From: a virus
Virus record (IMG/VR): IMGVR_UViG_3300047564_001982
Location: 1 to 21,665 of that record
DNA length: 21,665 nucleotides
Strand: one strand, 5' to 3'
Shown here: in pieces, positions 18,052 through 21,665 of the stretch
Position numbering within the stretch: the first letter of the stretch is position 1
How the letters are laid out: the number at the start of each line of letters is the position of its first letter
Program-made: the position numbers and the translations under genes
The notes under the pieces: generated by a model
Told to the model about the DNA's origin: nothing
Database searches by the model: none
Seen by the model: only the letters and a program-made list of their open reading frames with translations

Positions 18052-19152
18052 TTATAAAACGGGCAATTCGTCATAGTTGATTTTTTCACTCATTATGCCA
18101 ATTACATAGTTTGTGCTTTCGTTTTCTTGTAATGCCGTCTGTTTCTTACTAGTATCACTATGTTTGTTAAACCAAGGAATCGGAGTTGTTTTTGGTGATG
18201 GGTTCCAATATTTGATACCAATATCCTTTAATGCTCCTAGGGCTGTATAATCAACAAAATCTTTAAGGATATTTGCGTTTAGACCAATAACAGGACCTTT
18301 CATGAACAAATATTCTGCCCATTCTTTTTCTTCTCTAATAACATCTTTATAGATCTGTATGACTTCGTCTTGGCATTCTTGAGCTGCACGATTGAATCGT
18401 GCGTCCTCTTTAGTTACTTGATTAATTATATAAGCTGTCCAGCCTTTATGTAGTAACTCATCTTGTAGAATCAAACTAATAATGTTACCATTACCAATAA
18501 AGATTTTGTTCTCGACCATTGCCAAACTTGTAGCAAATGATACCATGAAGCGGAATGCCTCTAAAGCATAGCTGGCATGTAATGCTAGATAGATTGCACG
18601 AACGTGTGCTTCTTCAGAATATTGACCGCCTGTTTCTTTTGCACAATTGATATGATGGAGTCGATCATAGTGTTCGCCCACACTTGATGCCATGTTCACA
18701 ATTTCTTCAGTATCATGTATTGTGTTAAAAACCTCTTTTGGTACATTATAAATGTTACGAATGATATGACTGTAACTACGGCTGTGAATATTAGTTTCAA
18801 AGAATGTCCAGTTATAAACCAGTGCTTCTAGTTCTGGCAAACTGATAACTGGTGCAAAAACTTGGCTTGGTCCACGACCTTGCAAGCTGTCCAGAGCAGT
18901 TTGTCTTAGCAAGTTACTGGTAAAGATATGCTTAACAGCATCTGATGAATCCTTAAAGTCATTTGCATCTTTGCTTAGGCTAATTTCTTCTGGTACCCAA
19001 AAGAACCCACGTGCTGTTGTTTCAAAGTCTGCAATCTTTTTATATTTTACTTCTTCAAATCGTTGAATTGTTACAGGTCCTTCTGGATCAAGAAACATTT
19101 TTCGATTAAGATAGTCTGTCTTTGTGTTTAAATTGTATTGTTGTTTGCTCAT
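18052..19152 (-). CDS. nrdB: Ribonucleotide reductase class Ia beta subunit NrdB
   Basis: The 366-aa product carries the di-iron and radical residues: Asp88 (LDSLQGR), Glu119 and His123 (FFETNIHSRSY), radical Tyr127, Glu198 (YALEAFRF), Glu232 and His235 (QDELLH). Compared with E. coli NrdB, one residue (Asn121) is inserted between the first Glu and His ligands. The C-terminus ELPVL is the tail that docks on NrdA. It makes the tyrosyl radical used to reduce ribonucleotides. It starts 15 nt after nrdA. Confidence 0.96.
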   Translation of the reverse strand: MSKQQYNLNTKTDYLNRKMFLDPEGPVTIQRFEEVKYKKIADFETTARGFFWVPEEISLSKDANDFKDSSDAVKHIFTSNLLRQTALDSLQGRGPSQVFAPVISLPELEALVYNWTFFETNIHSRSYSHIIRNIYNVPKEVFNTIHDTEEIVNMASSVGEHYDRLHHINCAKETGGQYSEEAHVRAIYLALHASYALEAFRFMVSFATSLAMVENKIFIGNGNIISLILQDELLHKGWTAYIINQVTKEDARFNRAAQECQDEVIQIYKDVIREEKEWAEYLFMKGPVIGLNANILKDFVDYTALGALKDIGIKYWNPSPKTTPIPWFNKHSDTSKKQTALQENESTNYVIGIMSEKINYDELPVL

Positions 19153-19166
19153 TTTTAATCCAAATA

Positions 19167-21512
19167 TTATAACTTACATGCTTCACAATCATCATAGTCT
19201 TCTTCATGAAAACCGTTTACTGGCATTTCTTTGTGACCATTTGTATGCATGATAGCTACCTCTTCATGCTGTATTTTTGAACCTGCTTTGTTTATTAAAC
19301 TATAATAAAAAGTTTTAAGTCCCCAATAATGTGCCATCATTAAATTTTTAGCAATTAAGGTCGTTGGAACTTTTCTATCTAAAAAATGTGCAGGATTATA
19401 AAATGTATTTGTGCTGATACTTTGATCTACATATGCCGCTAGTACAGCCGCTGTCTTAATATAGCCATTGCAATCTTTTTGTTCCCACATCAATTGATAT
19501 TTGTTCTTTAATCTTTGATAGTCAGGAACTACTTGAGTAAATGATCCAGCTTTACTTTCTTTAGTTGAGATTAAACTCATTGGCATCTCTATTCCATTAG
19601 TGCTATTAATAACAACACTACTAGACTCAACTGGAGCAATAGCCATAAGAGTAGCATTTCGTACACCATGTTGTTTCATCTCCTTACGTAAGGATTCCCA
19701 GTCAAGTTCTGGTGTAAAGTCTGCAAGTTCATTAACACCCTTTGCACGTAGTTCCCATGGGAACGTGCCTTGACCGTATCTTGTTTTACTACTATCTTTA
19801 CAAGGGCCGCGCTCTTTAGCAAGTTCAACTGTAGCTTCAGTTAGATAGTAGGCTTGATGTTCTATCCAACTTTTAACTTCTGCTAGTGCGTCTTTCTCTC
19901 CGTATTGCAAACCACGTTTGGCATGCCAATAGGCTAAATTAGTTACACCAATTCCTAATGGTTGTATTTCATCGTTACTAAGTTTAGATTGTATTGATAG
20001 AAAGTCTTGGTAGTCCAGTATATTGCAAAGGCTACGCTGAAGAATACGACAAGCGCGACGCATGTCTTCCGGATTACGGAAAGCACCCCAATTGATCGAT
20101 CCCAACGTGCATAAAGCGATACGACCAGTATCATCATCCAAACGTTTAAAGGGCTTAGTAGGTAGTAGAATTTCACAGCAAAGGTTACTCTGATAAATGG
20201 TGTGATACTCAGGATCAAAAGGTCCTTGATTCATCACATTGTCAACAAACACTAGATAGATACGTCCTGTATCTGTGCGTTCTTTTAATATGCCTGACTT
20301 GAATACTTCCTCAGCACTCATAGTCTTTTTGCGTAGACTAGATTGCTTTTCATATTTTACATACAGTTGTTCAAATTTCTCTGTATTGCTGTAAAATGCT
20401 TCATATAAGTCTGGGACTTCGTTAGGGTCAAAGAATGTAATGTTTTCTTTATTCTTGAAACGTCTCCAAAAGAACGCACTAAGAACAACACCGTAGTCCA
20501 TGTGTCTTACCCGTGTTTCTTCAGTACCTTGATTGTTCTTAAGTACAATAAGATCATCAAACTGATGATGCCAAATAGGATAAAAAACAGTAGCACTAGC
20601 ATTACGGATGCCTCCTTGACTGCATGAGCGTAGGTCGCCAAACCATTTCTTTAAGAATGGTATCATACCAGTATGCATGATTTCGCCACCACGGATGGGA
20701 CTACCTAATGGACGTAGTCTTCCAATTTCTAAACCAATGCCTGCACGTTTGCTGGCATACTTGGCCATCATTTCTCCGCTAGCGAAGATACTATCAAGAT
20801 CGTCATCGCTACGTATAAGGACACAGCTACTAAACTGTTTGGTAGGCGTGCCAAGACCAGCAAGAACGGGAGTAGCGAGAGTAAAAAGACCGTCACTGGC
20901 TGCTTGATAATATTCTTTAATGTAACGCATACGTGCGTTATTTGGTTCTTCTTTATGGAAGACTGTAGCTGCTGCCACCATGTATCTAATTTGTGGAGTT
21001 TCATAAATTTCCTTAGTAGCACGATTGCGTACTAGATACTTTTCAATCAGTTGTTCAATGGCTGCATAACCGTATTGTTCATCTTTTTCATGATCCAACA
21101 TATCATCCATTTTATTCCAATCTTCTTCACTATACCACTCTAACAACTCCGGCGTATATAGCCCAACTGAAATATTCTTTTTTACAATATCAATTAGTTT
21201 TGGTGGATCATAGCTACCATAAACGTCTTTGCGTAGCATACTCAATCTCTGTTTGCCTGCCACATATTGATAATTGGTATGTCCAATGTCTGGATTTGAC
21301 TCTATATCAATCAAATCTACGATAGCTCTTAAAGTTATCTCATCAATTTCTTTGGTAGTGATTCCATCATAGAAGTGCGGCTGTGCTTTAATTTCAATCA
21401 TACTCTGACTAACGTCAGCGATCCCTTTGCAAACTTTAGCTATCTGTGTCTGCCATTTTTCAATAGTGAGAGATTCTTTAATTCCACTTCTTTTTGTAAC
21501 TGTAACTGTCAT
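19167..21512 (-). CDS. nrdA: Ribonucleotide reductase class Ia alpha subunit NrdA
   Basis: The 781-aa product is full length. Residues 3-90 form an ATP-cone for allosteric activity control. FSSCVLIRSD gives Cys230, SNLCCEILLPT gives Asn443, Cys445 (radical) and Glu447, and IALCTLGSINWG gives Cys468, the second redox partner of Cys230. FYYSLINK holds the two Tyr of the radical path. The C-terminal CEACKL (Cys776, Cys779) takes electrons from glutaredoxin. The ribosome binding site GAGGCAAAG precedes the ATG. With NrdB and glutaredoxin it forms a complete dNTP-producing unit. Full-length ATP-cone suggests host-like dATP feedback is retained. Confidence 0.97.
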   Translation of the reverse strand: MTVTVTKRSGIKESLTIEKWQTQIAKVCKGIADVSQSMIEIKAQPHFYDGITTKEIDEITLRAIVDLIDIESNPDIGHTNYQYVAGKQRLSMLRKDVYGSYDPPKLIDIVKKNISVGLYTPELLEWYSEEDWNKMDDMLDHEKDEQYGYAAIEQLIEKYLVRNRATKEIYETPQIRYMVAAATVFHKEEPNNARMRYIKEYYQAASDGLFTLATPVLAGLGTPTKQFSSCVLIRSDDDLDSIFASGEMMAKYASKRAGIGLEIGRLRPLGSPIRGGEIMHTGMIPFLKKWFGDLRSCSQGGIRNASATVFYPIWHHQFDDLIVLKNNQGTEETRVRHMDYGVVLSAFFWRRFKNKENITFFDPNEVPDLYEAFYSNTEKFEQLYVKYEKQSSLRKKTMSAEEVFKSGILKERTDTGRIYLVFVDNVMNQGPFDPEYHTIYQSNLCCEILLPTKPFKRLDDDTGRIALCTLGSINWGAFRNPEDMRRACRILQRSLCNILDYQDFLSIQSKLSNDEIQPLGIGVTNLAYWHAKRGLQYGEKDALAEVKSWIEHQAYYLTEATVELAKERGPCKDSSKTRYGQGTFPWELRAKGVNELADFTPELDWESLRKEMKQHGVRNATLMAIAPVESSSVVINSTNGIEMPMSLISTKESKAGSFTQVVPDYQRLKNKYQLMWEQKDCNGYIKTAAVLAAYVDQSISTNTFYNPAHFLDRKVPTTLIAKNLMMAHYWGLKTFYYSLINKAGSKIQHEEVAIMHTNGHKEMPVNGFHEEDYDDCEACKL

Positions 21513-21529
21513 CTTTGCCTCGTTCTAAT

Positions 21530-21664
21530 TTAACTATAATTTGGCAACTCAACTGCTGCCTGTAAAACGAGTTCTTTGGGCAACTCATTTTCTTCTGTGA
21601 TATTTCCATAAGGGTAGTTTAGTATTTTATTATCAATGTAACAAGTATTATAAACTACTTTATT
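21530..21664 (-). CDS. Hypothetical protein, C-terminal part (5' partial)
   Basis: On the - strand an open frame enters from the right edge and runs 44 codons to TAA (21532-21530). The visible tail ends LPKELVLQAAVELPNYS. The start is outside the window and no motif is visible. It ends 17 nt before the nrdA start, so it probably belongs to the same operon. Confidence 0.55.
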   Translation of the reverse strand, partial: NKVVYNTCYIDNKILNYPYGNITEENELPKELVLQAAVELPNYS

Positions 21665-21665
21665 G

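Noticed and set aside
19955-21022. Small frames inside nrdA on both strands
   Set aside because: nrdA is intact with all catalytic residues; these are shadows.

Overview
The window looks like an accessory and early region of a T4-like myovirus. It carries a small-subunit and large-subunit ribonucleotide reductase pair, glutaredoxin, dihydrofolate reductase, dCMP deaminase, a PAAR spike-tip protein, a ClpP-like protease, many tRNAs and many tiny overlapping ORFs. The DNA is AT-rich. Several cargo genes resemble beta/gammaproteobacterial versions (PqqA, AhpC, omega subunit), and the tmRNA is in the permuted two-piece form. That form is known from alphaproteobacteria, some cyanobacteria and some betaproteobacteria. 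My best guess for the host is a betaproteobacterium, perhaps a PQQ-using methylotroph; this is inference.

Layout. Positions 1-3600 (+): tRNA genes (Ser, Leu, Val, Ser, Gly, Asn, Met, Gly) interleaved with small genes: a 2OG-Fe(II) oxygenase, two HAD phosphatases and a phosphoribosyltransferase-like protein. A structured RNA of about 163 nt lies among them. Positions 3687-7700 (+): a GNAT-like protein, an ahpC/SGNH hydrolase/ahpD operon, a free-standing 23-codon pqqA gene with its own terminator, and a phosphatase/P-loop kinase/metallophosphoesterase operon. Positions 7700-10712 (+): a tRNA-like gene, tRNA-Cys, ClpP, a 290-nt structured leader behind a perfect consensus promoter, rpoZ (omega), dCMP deaminase and small membrane proteins. 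Positions 10740-11041 (+): a circularly permuted tmRNA gene with tag ANDELFALAA and a terminator. Positions 11046-11510 (-): a lipoprotein. Positions 11693-14191 (+): a membrane-anchored protein and a GIY-YIG nuclease/DGQHT-protein pair. Positions 14192-21664 (-): PAAR, an Ala-rich protein, DHFR, several conserved unknowns, glutaredoxin, NrdB, NrdA and a partial gene.

How the genes fit together. Seven promoters on the + strand are near-perfect sigma-70 sites, all with 17-nt spacers, so these genes look directly readable by host RNA polymerase. The cargo would keep the host translating (tRNAs, tmRNA), transcribing (omega), redox-balanced (AhpC/AhpD, glutaredoxin), supplied with PQQ precursor (PqqA) and supplied with dNTPs (NrdAB, DHFR, dCMP deaminase). 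T4-type late promoter candidates (TATAAATA-like) appear only before - strand genes. All functional calls come from reading the sequence; no database search was run.
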